Positions 1 through 8,751 of a stretch of DNA of 64,000 bases are shown one piece after another. The stretch's first letter is position 1, and each line of letters starts with the position of its first letter. The notes under the pieces are model-generated. The model searched no databases. It had not been told where the DNA came from and saw nothing but the letters and a program-made list of their open reading frames with translations. The stretch covers positions 248,001 through 312,000 of the forward strand of contig NZ_JAULBC010000001.1 of the NCBI RefSeq assembly GCF_041060425.1, read 5' to 3'. Both the position numbers and the translations under genes were made by a program. The stretch comes from Danxiaibacter flavus (lineage in GTDB: Bacteria > Bacteroidota > Bacteroidia > Chitinophagales > Chitinophagaceae).

Positions 1-835
1 CCAATGGGGGAATTAGCGCTGTTAGCAATGTTATTTTGTAACCACACATAACCATTGTTGCAAGGCTCCAGACAACACCCATTCCCACAACTAAAAGGCT
101 CATTATTGTGGCGCTAACAGACCTGAAGAAAATTATTAAAGTAACAGCAGATAAAACAAGCGAACCAATAAGGAACCATCTCATCTCTGCTGCAATGCGG
201 TCCGCTACCACTGTTCTGATAAAAGGCAACCCGCTTACATGTATTTGTCCACCTGCGGTCTGCTCAAATATTTTAACTTTTGCAATAATGTCATTTACGA
301 GTATTGTCCGGTATTTGCTGTTTGCCAACTCTTTGTTCAGGCGAACACCCATCAGGTATGCATGTGTTTGGCGATTATACATGCGCGTGTCATAAAATGG
401 AAGGTTTTCAAATACGGCCTTGTCGCTGTCCAGAAGAGCCTGGTCTGTATAGGGATAATTAAAGATTCTTTTGGGCACCAACTTTTCAGATGTGTCTTTT
501 ACCAGGTTAAGTGCTTCAGGGATACTGATGATTTCTTCAACACCCTTAACTGTTTTCAGTTCTTTATGCAACTTGCCGTATGCATTGAACACTTTTGTTG
601 TATAAAAGTTTCCGGATTCAAGTCCAAGAACAAGTGTGCTGCCGTCGTCGCCGAATTTATTTCTGAATTGCTGGTATTCCTGGTATTTGATATTGTCGGT
701 GGGAATGGCTCTTGTAAATTCATAACTCAACTGCACTTTTGATGCTTTAAATGCCATGAATGCTGTAATTCCCGCTAATACTACCAATAACGCAAGTCGA
801 TAACGTAAAATAAACCTGCCTAAACTATACCACAT
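1..835 (-). CDS. RND/MMPL-family exporter, N-terminal part (cut by window start)
   Basis: The reading frame starts at an ATG at 835 and runs off the left edge, giving about 278 residues. It opens with a short basic segment and one membrane helix (RLALLVVLAGITAFMAF, about residues 13-29). A large extracytoplasmic domain of roughly 190 residues follows, and then further helices with the sequence GYKITLLTALIPPL near the window edge. One helix, a big periplasmic loop and a helix bundle is the first half of an RND/MMPL-type proton-driven exporter. The substrate cannot be told. No partner gene is visible on the right; the next gene diverges from it. The family call is firm, the specific function unknown. 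Confidence 0.8.
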   Translation of the reverse strand, partial: MWYSLGRFILRYRLALLVVLAGITAFMAFKASKVQLSYEFTRAIPTDNIKYQEYQQFRNKFGDDGSTLVLGLESGNFYTTKVFNAYGKLHKELKTVKGVEEIISIPEALNLVKDTSEKLVPKRIFNYPYTDQALLDSDKAVFENLPFYDTRMYNRQTHAYLMGVRLNKELANSKYRTILVNDIIAKVKIFEQTAGGQIHVSGLPFIRTVVADRIAAEMRWFLIGSLVLSAVTLIIFFRSVSATIMSLLVVGMGVVWSLATMVMCGYKITLLTALIPPL

Positions 836-1087
836 GTGCTAAATAGGTTATATGAAGAATGGCACAAAGAAAAGAATTATTGGCGAATGTGCTATCGGTT
901 AAGGGGGCGGAGGGCCCTGCCGGAGTCCAAAAAATTCCCGGCATTTTAAAATGCTGATGGATATTAGGTGGATGACGGCTTTTTTTCAGTGTTTCGTTAC
1001 CGATTCGGGGTAGTATGCAGCGCCTTTTCTTTTGAAAAAGAATGTTTTAACAAAATAAAAAGTTGGATGCATCAGTTTTATGTATTT
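836..1087. other. Intergenic region between divergent genes
   Basis: This is the divergent gap between the exporter and the membrane-protein operon. It contains a short hairpin (TGCCGG/CCGGCA arms around 918-945) and no convincing open reading frame. The short forward ORFs here overlap the operator at 1088 and are not credible. Confidence 0.5.
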
Positions 1088-1104
1088 ACTTTGAATCACA
1101 AAGT
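1088..1104. promoter_or_regulatory. Inverted-repeat operator ACTTTG-N5-CAAAGT, copy 1
   Basis: The arms ACTTTG and CAAAGT are separated by five bases and followed by GCTTTT directly before the ATG at 1111. The same arrangement (ACTTTG-N5-CAAAGT then GCTTTT) recurs at 2148-2164 before creD. Two matching sites flanking a small winged-helix regulator gene suggest they are that regulator's binding sites. The left arm also resembles a Bacteroidota -7 element (TAnTTTG), so bound protein would block transcription. The site is seen directly; its ligand is inferred. Confidence 0.65.
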
Positions 1105-1110
1105 GCTTTT

Positions 1111-1794
1111 ATGGATGAAAAATCACAGCATCTGGATTCAATCAGGGATATTAAAAAAATGATGGAGAGAAGTAGCCGCTTTATCAGCCTCAGTGGTTTG
1201 AGCGGAGTAGCTGCAGGAATTTGTGCCCTGGTAGGAGCCTGGTTTGGTTACGGCATCGTTCATGGCAGCCATGGAGATGAAATTCGCAACAATCTGCTTC
1301 GCCTTCGTGATAAGGAGGGTGATATTTCCCTTGCTGATTATGCGGGCAATTCTTTATTAAAGATCGGTTTGCTGACATTTGCGGCAGCTTTTGTTTCAGC
1401 GTTTATTTTTACTTATATCAGAAGCAGGAAGAATCATACGCCGCTGTGGGGAACCACTGCAAGGCGCTTGATGGTAAATGTGTGTGTGCCAATAGCTGCT
1501 GGTGGCATTTACCTTTTAACATTATTGAAGTACGGCGTGTTTGGTCTGATCGCTCCGGGATGTCTTATATTTTATGGCCTGGCTTTAATTAATGCAAGCA
1601 AGTACACGTTGGTTGAAATCCGGTACCTCGGATACGGCCAGTTAATATTGGGAATAATAAATTTAGCTTATCCGGGTTACGGTCTTTATTTTTGGGCATT
1701 TGGATTTGGAATTTTACATATCGTGTATGGAACGGTAATGTGGTGGAAGTATGAGCGAAATTCCGGTGATGAGTCAGCCGTTCATAACCAATAG
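1111..1794 (+). CDS. Six-helix integral membrane protein of unknown function
   Basis: This 227-residue protein begins with a short polar stretch (MDEKSQHLDSIRDIKKMMER) followed by about six hydrophobic segments, the first around FISLSGLSGVAAGICALVGA. No catalytic motif is visible. I chose ATG 1111 because upstream in-frame starts lie inside the inverted-repeat operator. A second choice is ATG 1159. It is followed 37 bp later by the winged-helix regulator gene and then creD, and it shares an operator with creD, so the three probably form one envelope-related regulon. I recognise the pattern from Bacteroidota genomes only as a hypothetical membrane protein next to this regulator. Confidence 0.8.
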   Translation: MDEKSQHLDSIRDIKKMMERSSRFISLSGLSGVAAGICALVGAWFGYGIVHGSHGDEIRNNLLRLRDKEGDISLADYAGNSLLKIGLLTFAAAFVSAFIFTYIRSRKNHTPLWGTTARRLMVNVCVPIAAGGIYLLTLLKYGVFGLIAPGCLIFYGLALINASKYTLVEIRYLGYGQLILGIINLAYPGYGLYFWAFGFGILHIVYGTVMWWKYERNSGDESAVHNQ

Positions 1795-1831
1795 CGGTAT
1801 ATACATTAGCAGATAATGGCAATAGTTGCGC

Positions 1832-2131
1832 ATGAAGAATCCCATTGAGCATTTAAATAAAGTTTTTGACAGCAGGATCCGCCTGGGTATCATGAGCTCC
1901 CTTATGGTAAATGAGGAAGTAAGCTTTAATGAATTGAAGGAGTTGATACAGGTTACGGATGGTAATCTTGCCAGCCATTTAAAGACGCTTGAGGAACATA
2001 AATTCGTTAAGGTACAGAAGGGATTTATCGGAAGAAAAACGAATACAACTTACTCAATTACAAAATCAGGTGAAAAAGCATTTAAGTCACACATTGAAGC
2101 ATTGGAGCAAATGCTCAAGTTCTTAGAATAA
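1832..2131 (+). CDS. Small winged-helix transcriptional regulator
   Basis: This 99-residue protein has a single winged helix-turn-helix domain filling nearly its whole length: the helices IRLGIMSSLMV, FNELKELIQVT and NLASHLKTLEEHKFV, then a wing with KGFIGRKTNTTYSIT. It ends in a helix (FKSHIEALEQMLKFL) likely to dimerise. It resembles the HTH_34/MarR-like one-domain regulators that often sit beside creD in Bacteroidota. The ATG at 1832 is preferred over an upstream TTG at 1826. Matching palindromes before the upstream and downstream genes make autoregulation and repression of creD likely, but this is inference. Confidence 0.88.
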   Translation: MKNPIEHLNKVFDSRIRLGIMSSLMVNEEVSFNELKELIQVTDGNLASHLKTLEEHKFVKVQKGFIGRKTNTTYSITKSGEKAFKSHIEALEQMLKFLE

Positions 2132-2147
2132 ATTTTTTTGTATTTAA

Positions 2148-2164
2148 ACTTTGTAATTCAAAGT
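2148..2164. promoter_or_regulatory. Inverted-repeat operator ACTTTG-N5-CAAAGT, copy 2
   Basis: This is the second copy of the palindrome at 1088-1104, again preceded by TGTATTTA and followed by GCTTTT. It sits between the regulator gene (stop at 2131) and the creD start at 2187. It shows that creD can have its own regulated promoter inside the cluster, and it argues against the upstream GTG start at 2163. Confidence 0.65.
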
Positions 2165-2186
2165 GCTTTTAAAAAATAAAATTGAT

Positions 2187-3530
2187 ATGACAAATCCTTA
2201 TGAACCCGGTACAGTACAGCCAAGAAACTCAAACAAAACATTGGTTAAAGGTTTTATAACAGGCTTACTGATACTTGTTATGCTTATTCCGACCTTGTTT
2301 GTTCAAAGTCTTATCGTCGAGAGAAAAGAAAGGCAGAAAGAAGTGGTCGAGGAGGTAAGTAGTAAATGGGCGGGCGCCCAGGTTGTTAGCGGGCCATATA
2401 TTGTGGTTCCATATGTAGACCCTTTAGCATATTCGGAAGCGCAGAAAACTGGCCGTAGAAACATTATACTACTTCCTGATGATCTTAATCTGACAGGTGA
2501 TCTGCTTCCCGAAAAAAGAAAAAGAAGCATTTACAATGTAATGCTCTATCACAGCAATTTTAATGAGAAAGGTGCATTTAAGGTGAAATTACCTGCTGAT
2601 ATTGATGTGAAGAATCTTCTTTTGAAAGATGCCAGGATTTGCGTGGGAATAAAAGATTTTAAAGGGATAGAGGAGAAAATGAGCATTGCGTTCAATGGCA
2701 GTCAATATGAACTATTGCCCGGACTGCCAACAGCACTTATTGACAGCCGGGGATTATCTGCGCCTGTTGATCTCACTAATGTGGACTTTGCAAAACCAAT
2801 GCCTTTTGAAATTGATGTGAGATTAAAAGGAAGCGAAATGATTCGTTTCATGCCGTTAAGCGCTAACAGCAAATTTGCCTTACAGTCTTCCTGGCCAAAT
2901 CCATCCTTTACCGGAAATGTAGTTCCATCAGATTATACAGTTTCCGGTAAAGGATTCAATGCAACGTGGAAATTCAACTCTGCAAATCTTCCATTTCCAA
3001 CAGTTATTACTGACTCGTTGCCGGACAAGCAAGATATCTCGTTCGGAGTGAGTCTTGTTCAACCGGCTGATCAGTATGCGAAAACTGAAAGATCAATCAA
3101 GTATGCGATATTGATTATTGGCTTGAGCTTTGGTCTTTTTTTCATAATCGAATTATTGCAGGATAAGCCATTACATCCATTACAATACATATTGGTAGGT
3201 CTGGCGCTCATTATATTTTATACGTTGCTGTTGTCTATAAGCGAGTTTATTTCTTTCAATTACGCCTACTTAATTGCCGCAATTGCAACAATATTTTTGA
3301 TTGGCATGTATGCGCAGTCTCATTTTAGAAACAGGAAAACATCTGGCATACTTACAACTGGGCTTACGGTACTCTACGGTTTCATTTTCGCACTGATTAG
3401 TCTTGAAGATACAGCGCTTATCGTTGGCTCAATCGCGCTGTTTATTATACTGGCATTAGTAATGTTTGTAACAAGAAAAATCAATTGGTATAATCCGACT
3501 TTTAAGCCTTCAACGTTAAACCCGTTATAA
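2187..3530 (+). CDS. creD: CreD-like inner membrane protein
   Basis: This 447-residue protein has one N-terminal helix (about residues 18-39: VKGFITGLLILVMLIPTLFV). A periplasmic domain of roughly 270 residues follows. The C-terminal third is a cluster of five to six helices (from YAILIIGLSFGLFFIIELL), with the family-typical LHPLQYILVGLALIIFYTLL. Size and topology match CreD, an envelope protein of unclear biochemistry linked to the CreBC regulon and colicin E2 tolerance in enterobacteria. Here no creBC is present; control seems to be by the neighbouring winged-helix protein. ATG 2187 was chosen because the upstream GTG lies in the operator. Confidence 0.92.
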   Translation: MTNPYEPGTVQPRNSNKTLVKGFITGLLILVMLIPTLFVQSLIVERKERQKEVVEEVSSKWAGAQVVSGPYIVVPYVDPLAYSEAQKTGRRNIILLPDDLNLTGDLLPEKRKRSIYNVMLYHSNFNEKGAFKVKLPADIDVKNLLLKDARICVGIKDFKGIEEKMSIAFNGSQYELLPGLPTALIDSRGLSAPVDLTNVDFAKPMPFEIDVRLKGSEMIRFMPLSANSKFALQSSWPNPSFTGNVVPSDYTVSGKGFNATWKFNSANLPFPTVITDSLPDKQDISFGVSLVQPADQYAKTERSIKYAILIIGLSFGLFFIIELLQDKPLHPLQYILVGLALIIFYTLLLSISEFISFNYAYLIAAIATIFLIGMYAQSHFRNRKTSGILTTGLTVLYGFIFALISLEDTALIVGSIALFIILALVMFVTRKINWYNPTFKPSTLNPL

Positions 3531-3661
3531 TCCCGATCCTGAACGAAAAACAAAAAGCAAAACCTTAAGTACGTCACTGAAGTGCAATACTTATTTAGTA
3601 CATTACCTTAGTCAATCCGGTGTTAAATGGTATTGCGCTTCGCGTACTTAAACTGAAAATC

Positions 3662-4042
3662 ATGAAACAACAGAATATATTTTCCACTTTCAAAAATGCA
3701 ATAGAAGGTTGTGGTTATTTTTTTAAGAACGAAAGAAATGGAAAGATTCAATTGGTTGCAGCCATCATTACTGTTGGGGCTGGAATATGGTTGAAGATAT
3801 CCGGAATGGAGTGGATCATATTGTTGTTGTGCATAGCGGCCGTGTTTTCTCTGGAAATGCTAAATAGTGCCATCGAGCGAATATGCGACCTGGTTCAACC
3901 CGGGTTTCACCCTCTTGTAAAAATTATAAAAGATGTGGCTGCGGCAGCAGTGCTTGTTGCTGCGATTGCGTCAGTAGCAGTGGGGGCAATCATTTTTGTT
4001 CCCAAATTAATAACTCTGTTAAATGGCCATGGCCATATTTAA
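3662..4042 (+). CDS. dgkA: Diacylglycerol/undecaprenol kinase (DgkA family)
   Basis: This 126-residue membrane protein has a short cytoplasmic N-terminus (FKNAIEGCGYFFKNERNGKIQ) and three helices. The family signature is complete: the glutamates in SLEMLNSAIERICDL and the downstream H-x3-K-x2-KD-x2-AAAVL pattern (HPLVKIIKDVAAAAVLV). Enzymes of this kind phosphorylate a lipid alcohol at the inner membrane; in non-proteobacteria the substrate is commonly undecaprenol, feeding peptidoglycan precursor recycling. ATG 3662 fits the usual N-terminus; an upstream in-frame start at 3620 adds a non-conserved 14 residues. The DUF1361 gene follows after 12 bp, probably in the same transcript. Confidence 0.9.
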   Translation: MKQQNIFSTFKNAIEGCGYFFKNERNGKIQLVAAIITVGAGIWLKISGMEWIILLLCIAAVFSLEMLNSAIERICDLVQPGFHPLVKIIKDVAAAAVLVAAIASVAVGAIIFVPKLITLLNGHGHI

Positions 4043-4054
4043 AACTTTGATGAA

Positions 4055-4705
4055 ATGAAAATGCGTGTTAAGTTATCTGCAGCGGAAAAAATGCTGGCAA
4101 TTTGTATCTTTTTTAATCTTGCTTTATTTGTTGCGAGGTTCATTTATACCCGCGAACTGAATTATGGATTTTATATCTGGAATACTTTTTTAGCTGTTGT
4201 GCCAATGCTATTCAGTCGCAGGCTTTACAAACATGAAAAAATCTCTTTCTCATCTTCAATGTTGGTGGCCGGATGGTTACTGTTTTTCCCGAATGCACCC
4301 TATCTTATCACCGACTTGTTTCACTTTGAACAGCGCCCTAATGTGCCGTTCTGGTTTGATCTTTTATTAGTTGTTTCCGGGGCCTGGAATGGTCTTATTC
4401 TTGGATTCATCTCTTTAATACAAGTAGAACAATTTCTAGCCAAACATGTAGCTAAGAAATGGATGAAGATCATCAGCGCGGTTCTTATCCTGTTATGTGG
4501 TTATGGTGTTTATCTCGGCCGTTTTTTACGATTTAATAGCTGGAATATCATAGATCAGCCTTTTACTTTGATCAGGTCTTCGGCAAGCCACGTGCTGCTT
4601 CCACATCAGCATTTGCAGGCCTGGGCATTTACGCTGTCATTTAGCGCGCTTTTATATATAATCTATGTTACCATAAAAAAGCTGCCGGGGTGGAGTGAGG
4701 CGTAG
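4055..4705 (+). CDS. DUF1361 membrane protein
   Basis: This 216-residue protein has about six transmembrane segments. It carries the sequence WLLFFPNAPYLITDLFHF in the middle and LGRFLRFNSWNI near the C-terminus, which identify the DUF1361 family. The function of the family is not known. It begins 12 bp after the dgkA-like gene, so co-transcription is likely; ATG 4061 is an alternative start two codons in. Nothing in the sequence suggests an enzyme active site. Confidence 0.85.
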   Translation: MKMRVKLSAAEKMLAICIFFNLALFVARFIYTRELNYGFYIWNTFLAVVPMLFSRRLYKHEKISFSSSMLVAGWLLFFPNAPYLITDLFHFEQRPNVPFWFDLLLVVSGAWNGLILGFISLIQVEQFLAKHVAKKWMKIISAVLILLCGYGVYLGRFLRFNSWNIIDQPFTLIRSSASHVLLPHQHLQAWAFTLSFSALLYIIYVTIKKLPGWSEA

Positions 4706-4895
4706 GGACTAATCAGGCGCTGCACGTATTACGAATTCTGCTTCAGCCTGGTAATTTGTTGTTGGCAGGCTAAACTCATACCGGCGCCTAATATCAACAA
4801 TGGCGGTCAAAATCTACATCCGCATTGTTACGTCGACAGGAAAATATGGTGTATTACAATCAAAGAAGTAATGACAGTATATTTTTTGTCGGTAG

Positions 4896-5042
4896 CCCGT
4901 AGGGCTTTAAGCTCAATAGAAGTCCTGACATACAAGGTCCTTATTGTCCGTAGGACATTAACCCCTTTTATAGTGTTAAAACCCCAGCCGGGATAAGATG
5001 TTCGCAGTTCAAAGATTTCTATTGAGCTTAATTCCCTACGGG
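4896..5042. repeat. Long inverted repeat (26-bp arms) in a 488-bp gene-free gap
   Basis: The arms at 4896-4921 and 5017-5042 match as reverse complements at 24 of 26 positions and enclose 95 bp. A further complementary pair (TGACAGT at 4872-4878 and ACTGTCA at 5047-5053) lies just outside. The loop holds a small hairpin, GTCC-GTA-GGAC (around 4947-4957). The surrounding gap 4706-5193 has no credible gene. The shape suggests a small non-autonomous repeat or a folded RNA; it is not a simple terminator. Confidence 0.6.
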
Positions 5043-5099
5043 AAAAACTGTCACTGTTGTAAAAATTGTCATGTGATGTAACCAATATCCAATGATGCC

Positions 5100-5126
5100 A
5101 AAAAAACGGCCCCGCATGTGCGGGGC
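5100..5126 (-). terminator. Rho-independent terminator for the TolB-like gene
   Basis: The stem GCCCCGCA/TGCGGGGC (5109-5126) is followed on the minus strand by seven T. It lies about 70 bp past the stop of the gene at 5194. Confidence 0.85.
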
Positions 5127-5193
5127 AGTTGCGTATCAAAACCCATTTGAATTTGTACTGAATTGATTGTTTTATTTCGTTTCTTAAAACATC

Positions 5194-8100
5194 TTAGAAA
5201 TCCAGACCCAATGCAAAGTACCACATTGGCTTGCCTCTGAAGAATCCATTCATTGGCCAGGCTGTATCAAGTTTCAGGAAGTAGCCCAATAAAGTGCTTC
5301 TCACACCAAAACCATAACCACCGGCAAACGGACCAACACCACCTGCTTTAAGACGTAACACTACAGGATTAGAAGAACCTTCACCCGGTAATACCATTGT
5401 TGGTCTTTCTATATTCTTGGGGGAACCGTTCCATGCAGTTCCAAGATCAAAAAACTGTACAACCTGGAAATTACGAAGGAACGCATTGTTCACCGGCTTA
5501 TTAAAGAATGTGGTGAAGATCGGCAAACGGAATTCACTATTGATTACAACAGCATTGTTGCCGTTCGCGATGTTTTGCTTAAATCCGCGCATATTCAGCG
5601 TGAGTGACTGGAACGCATATTGCGCATCCGGCGCCGGTCTGTTGTCGTTATAGAACTTCGGACCAACCCATCCGTCCACACCACCCAGGTAATACAAAAT
5701 TTTTGCATCGCCGTAAGAGAAGTCACCTGCACCTCTTACCGCCCAGATAAAGTTGCGATAGATCTTTAAATAATGACGCGCGTCAAATCCTACGTTCAAA
5801 GTGTTTTTGCCTTTTAAGGAAGAGCCTTTGCTCAGGGGGAAATAATAATCAGCATATACTTTCCAGCGCAAACCATTCCAAATATTTTGTGCGGGATTCA
5901 ATGTGTTGTCATGCACGTATTCTATGTGTGAAACAAAAGTTGTTGCTGTTGAATCACCCAATGTAAGTCCTAAAGAATCAGGAACTACGCCAGCGAAATA
6001 AGGACGAACAACACCTTTATCTGTTCTTACACCAGCCTGCAACCTGATGCTTTTAACTTCGTTCAAAGGCATGGCAAGGTTAACCTGGTAAAGATTAGTG
6101 TATACCATGTTTGAGTAATCAGACTTCAAACTGCCAGGTCCGAAGAACAGCGGATAATTTCTAACATTACTTCTGTAATAAGTAAGCCCCCAGTCTATTC
6201 TCTTGCGTAAATTCTGGAAAGAAATAAAGAAGTCTTTATCACTGATGGTAGTGCCAAACCTAAACCCGCCGATAAACTTAATGTCCTCAAAAAGGTCACT
6301 TACGCCCACCCTGAAAGTGAAGTTGATATCGTTGGCATTGTTAAGCTGAATCGGGCCATAACCATATGTATATGGTTGGAACCTATTCACCAGGATGTTG
6401 TTGGTAATGCCTGCAACCAGGTAGTCCGCGCTGAACTTAAGGCGATAATTGAATAGCTGCGATTTTTCCAGCGTTGTAGGTGCGGGCTTTAGTTGAGGAA
6501 CAAAAAAAGCATTGTTTTGTTGAGCTGCAGATGTGTCAGGATGCGCAATTGCAGAATCATTTTTGTGCTCCTCCTCAAACTCATTCTGGAAAATGTTATC
6601 AAATGGTTTGGCAGGATTGGATGTGTCGCCTCCCGGCCTTACCTGTATCGCTTTACCGGAAGCTGCCTTTTGCTGATCCAGCAATCTTTTTGCATATACG
6701 GTAGGCCTTGCATTTACATTGCGTTTGCGCAGCGTAACAGAGTCCACCCTTAATTTGTACAAAAACTTGTAGTCACCTTCTCTTCTTACCTCTGTAACCT
6801 GTCCGTTGTTACCTGCAACTCTTGATTCAAGCAGGCTGCTTTGGTAGTTGGTAATCGGGAAAGTGTACGTAGAATCTTTGTAAACCTGGAAATAGCTCAG
6901 GCTGTCCGGTTCCGGCTTCTGCCATGCTTTTAACGTAGAGTCAAGTTCTTTCTCGTCAGGGTTACGTAATATTTCATCTCCAATGTAATACAACGTATCC
7001 AGTCCATCTCTCTTTGTTGAAAAGAAGCCGGCCCAACGGTTTCCAATACCATTTTCATCACTTACAAATGTAAAGTGGTTGGTATTGTACTGTGTAGGAT
7101 AGCGTGCATTACCGAGCTTCACATTGGTAAGCTGGGTTATTTGTTTTAACTCGCTGTTATTGTTGATGTCAACCAGGAATACATTATACCTGTTGCGGCT
7201 GGGTAATACGGTATCTCCTTTTGGCGCGTTAGGGCCGGGACGATTGGATGAAAAAATAATACCTGTTCTGTTCGGGAACGAAACGATAGAGGGATCCAGA
7301 TCGTCATAAACATCATTGGTGATCTGCTTAAACTTGTTGTTGTCTATCTTATAAGTATAGATGTCCGTATGACCATTTTTTACCGCACTCATCAGGAGCG
7401 TATTGGCATCCAGCATGAAGCTGGCATCAACTATCTGGTCAACGCCTTCAATAACCTGTTTAAAGCGTTTGAGATTGGCAATAACATCATATACAAACAT
7501 GTTGATCTTGCCATCTCTCCAGTAAATGACCAATAGTCTTGAACCTTTTACATCCCATGCAACTATCGGATAATTTGGATTGATATTACCGGAATAAGTA
7601 CGAACACCATATTTCAATAATGTTTTTGATTCGGAGAAGTTGTCAACGAGTTTTACGCTGTAAACGCCTTTTTTGAACTCAACAACAGCATAAGCGTTGT
7701 TTTTAGCATTTGGGTTTGCTGCAAATCTGTAATAATCGGCTTTAGTTGTTTCTTCAACAACGGTCAGCCGGCCTCTGGGTGCATTGCGGCGTTGTTTAAT
7801 ATCTTTCAGGTATTTATCCTGTTCATATTGCATGAATTCTTCCAGTACTTCTTTGAATTTCTTTTTGCAGATTTTCAGCGCGGCAGTATTCAGGTTTTTG
7901 TATAAACGCGCCAGGTAAAGGAAATAAGTAACATTCTCGGGTTTATATCTTTCTGCAATATAATACCAGAAGCTATGACCGGCCAATGTGGGTTTGTCAA
8001 ATGCAAACTGGTAAAAGGTATTGTAGTTGCCGCTTAAAATTGCACTTTTAAGATCATCATCTTTTTGCGGGTTCCACTGTTCAGCTATATATTCAACGTA

Positions 8101-8634
8101 GCCATCTGTAAGCCACTTGGGCAAATCAAGCAATGCCTGGTTGCTTGCAAATTCTCCAACATCATCACCAAACAGAATATTATCTGTTAAAATACGTGCA
8201 ATACCCTCTCTTATTTGTCTGCGTAAAACATTGTGGTCGCCATTGAAGTACATCACCATTTTGTTATTAACAAGTTTGGTAAGTCCTCCTGCATTTTGCC
8301 AATCAATGCCAATGCCTATGTTGCTGGATTTATAGTCGTCATAAGTATTATATACCACAATGTTGGCTCTGCGTTGCAATGAATATTCCACGGCATCTTC
8401 AAGTCCCTGCAATTCTTCTTCAGCAACCTGGGCAACATACTTACCTAATTCAAGACCGTTCTGATTAAAGTAAACGTTGAAATTGGGTGACTGATAATTT
8501 TTCCAAACGAACTTTTTATGCTGAATGCGGTTTTTACCAAACTCTACGGTATTAACCTGAGCCTGAAGCAAAAACGGAAGAAAACTTGCAACGATAAAAA
8601 AACACAAGCCATTCTTAAGGCATTTAACTTTCAT
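5194..8634 (-). CDS. TolB-type propeller / outer-membrane barrel protein with degenerate peptidase domain
   Basis: This 1146-residue secreted protein has a signal peptide (residues 1-25, ending LLQAQ). Residues about 35-260 resemble a gluzincin-type peptidase domain, but the expected HExxH position reads R142-E143-G-I-A146 and the second motif reads LPKWLTDGYVEY (171-182), so the zinc site appears lost. TolB/WD40-like propeller repeats follow (for example DDLDPSIVSFPNRTGIIFSSNR). The last 400 residues form a strand-rich C-terminal domain ending in ALGLDF, typical of an outer-membrane barrel. Bacteroidota homologues are usually annotated as TolB-like translocation proteins. It has its own terminator. 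The exact role is unknown; surface or envelope assembly is a guess. Confidence 0.8.
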   Translation of the reverse strand: MKVKCLKNGLCFFIVASFLPFLLQAQVNTVEFGKNRIQHKKFVWKNYQSPNFNVYFNQNGLELGKYVAQVAEEELQGLEDAVEYSLQRRANIVVYNTYDDYKSSNIGIGIDWQNAGGLTKLVNNKMVMYFNGDHNVLRRQIREGIARILTDNILFGDDVGEFASNQALLDLPKWLTDGYVEYIAEQWNPQKDDDLKSAILSGNYNTFYQFAFDKPTLAGHSFWYYIAERYKPENVTYFLYLARLYKNLNTAALKICKKKFKEVLEEFMQYEQDKYLKDIKQRRNAPRGRLTVVEETTKADYYRFAANPNAKNNAYAVVEFKKGVYSVKLVDNFSESKTLLKYGVRTYSGNINPNYPIVAWDVKGSRLLVIYWRDGKINMFVYDVIANLKRFKQVIEGVDQIVDASFMLDANTLLMSAVKNGHTDIYTYKIDNNKFKQITNDVYDDLDPSIVSFPNRTGIIFSSNRPGPNAPKGDTVLPSRNRYNVFLVDINNNSELKQITQLTNVKLGNARYPTQYNTNHFTFVSDENGIGNRWAGFFSTKRDGLDTLYYIGDEILRNPDEKELDSTLKAWQKPEPDSLSYFQVYKDSTYTFPITNYQSSLLESRVAGNNGQVTEVRREGDYKFLYKLRVDSVTLRKRNVNARPTVYAKRLLDQQKAASGKAIQVRPGGDTSNPAKPFDNIFQNEFEEEHKNDSAIAHPDTSAAQQNNAFFVPQLKPAPTTLEKSQLFNYRLKFSADYLVAGITNNILVNRFQPYTYGYGPIQLNNANDINFTFRVGVSDLFEDIKFIGGFRFGTTISDKDFFISFQNLRKRIDWGLTYYRSNVRNYPLFFGPGSLKSDYSNMVYTNLYQVNLAMPLNEVKSIRLQAGVRTDKGVVRPYFAGVVPDSLGLTLGDSTATTFVSHIEYVHDNTLNPAQNIWNGLRWKVYADYYFPLSKGSSLKGKNTLNVGFDARHYLKIYRNFIWAVRGAGDFSYGDAKILYYLGGVDGWVGPKFYNDNRPAPDAQYAFQSLTLNMRGFKQNIANGNNAVVINSEFRLPIFTTFFNKPVNNAFLRNFQVVQFFDLGTAWNGSPKNIERPTMVLPGEGSSNPVVLRLKAGGVGPFAGGYGFGVRSTLLGYFLKLDTAWPMNGFFRGKPMWYFALGLDF

Positions 8635-8751
8635 ATCCGATCTTTAGAATTTTAAAATTAGCATAATACTTTTATACTTGACAAGGATTAATTTGTTGCG
8701 ATTCGGTGCTTATCAGGGCGTAAAAGTATAAGGCGTCGTAAAAATACAATT

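Noticed and set aside
4828..5139. A 103-codon minus-strand frame in the dgkA/DUF1361-TolB gap
   Set aside because: It runs through the inverted repeat and the terminator hairpin and has no protein-like pattern.
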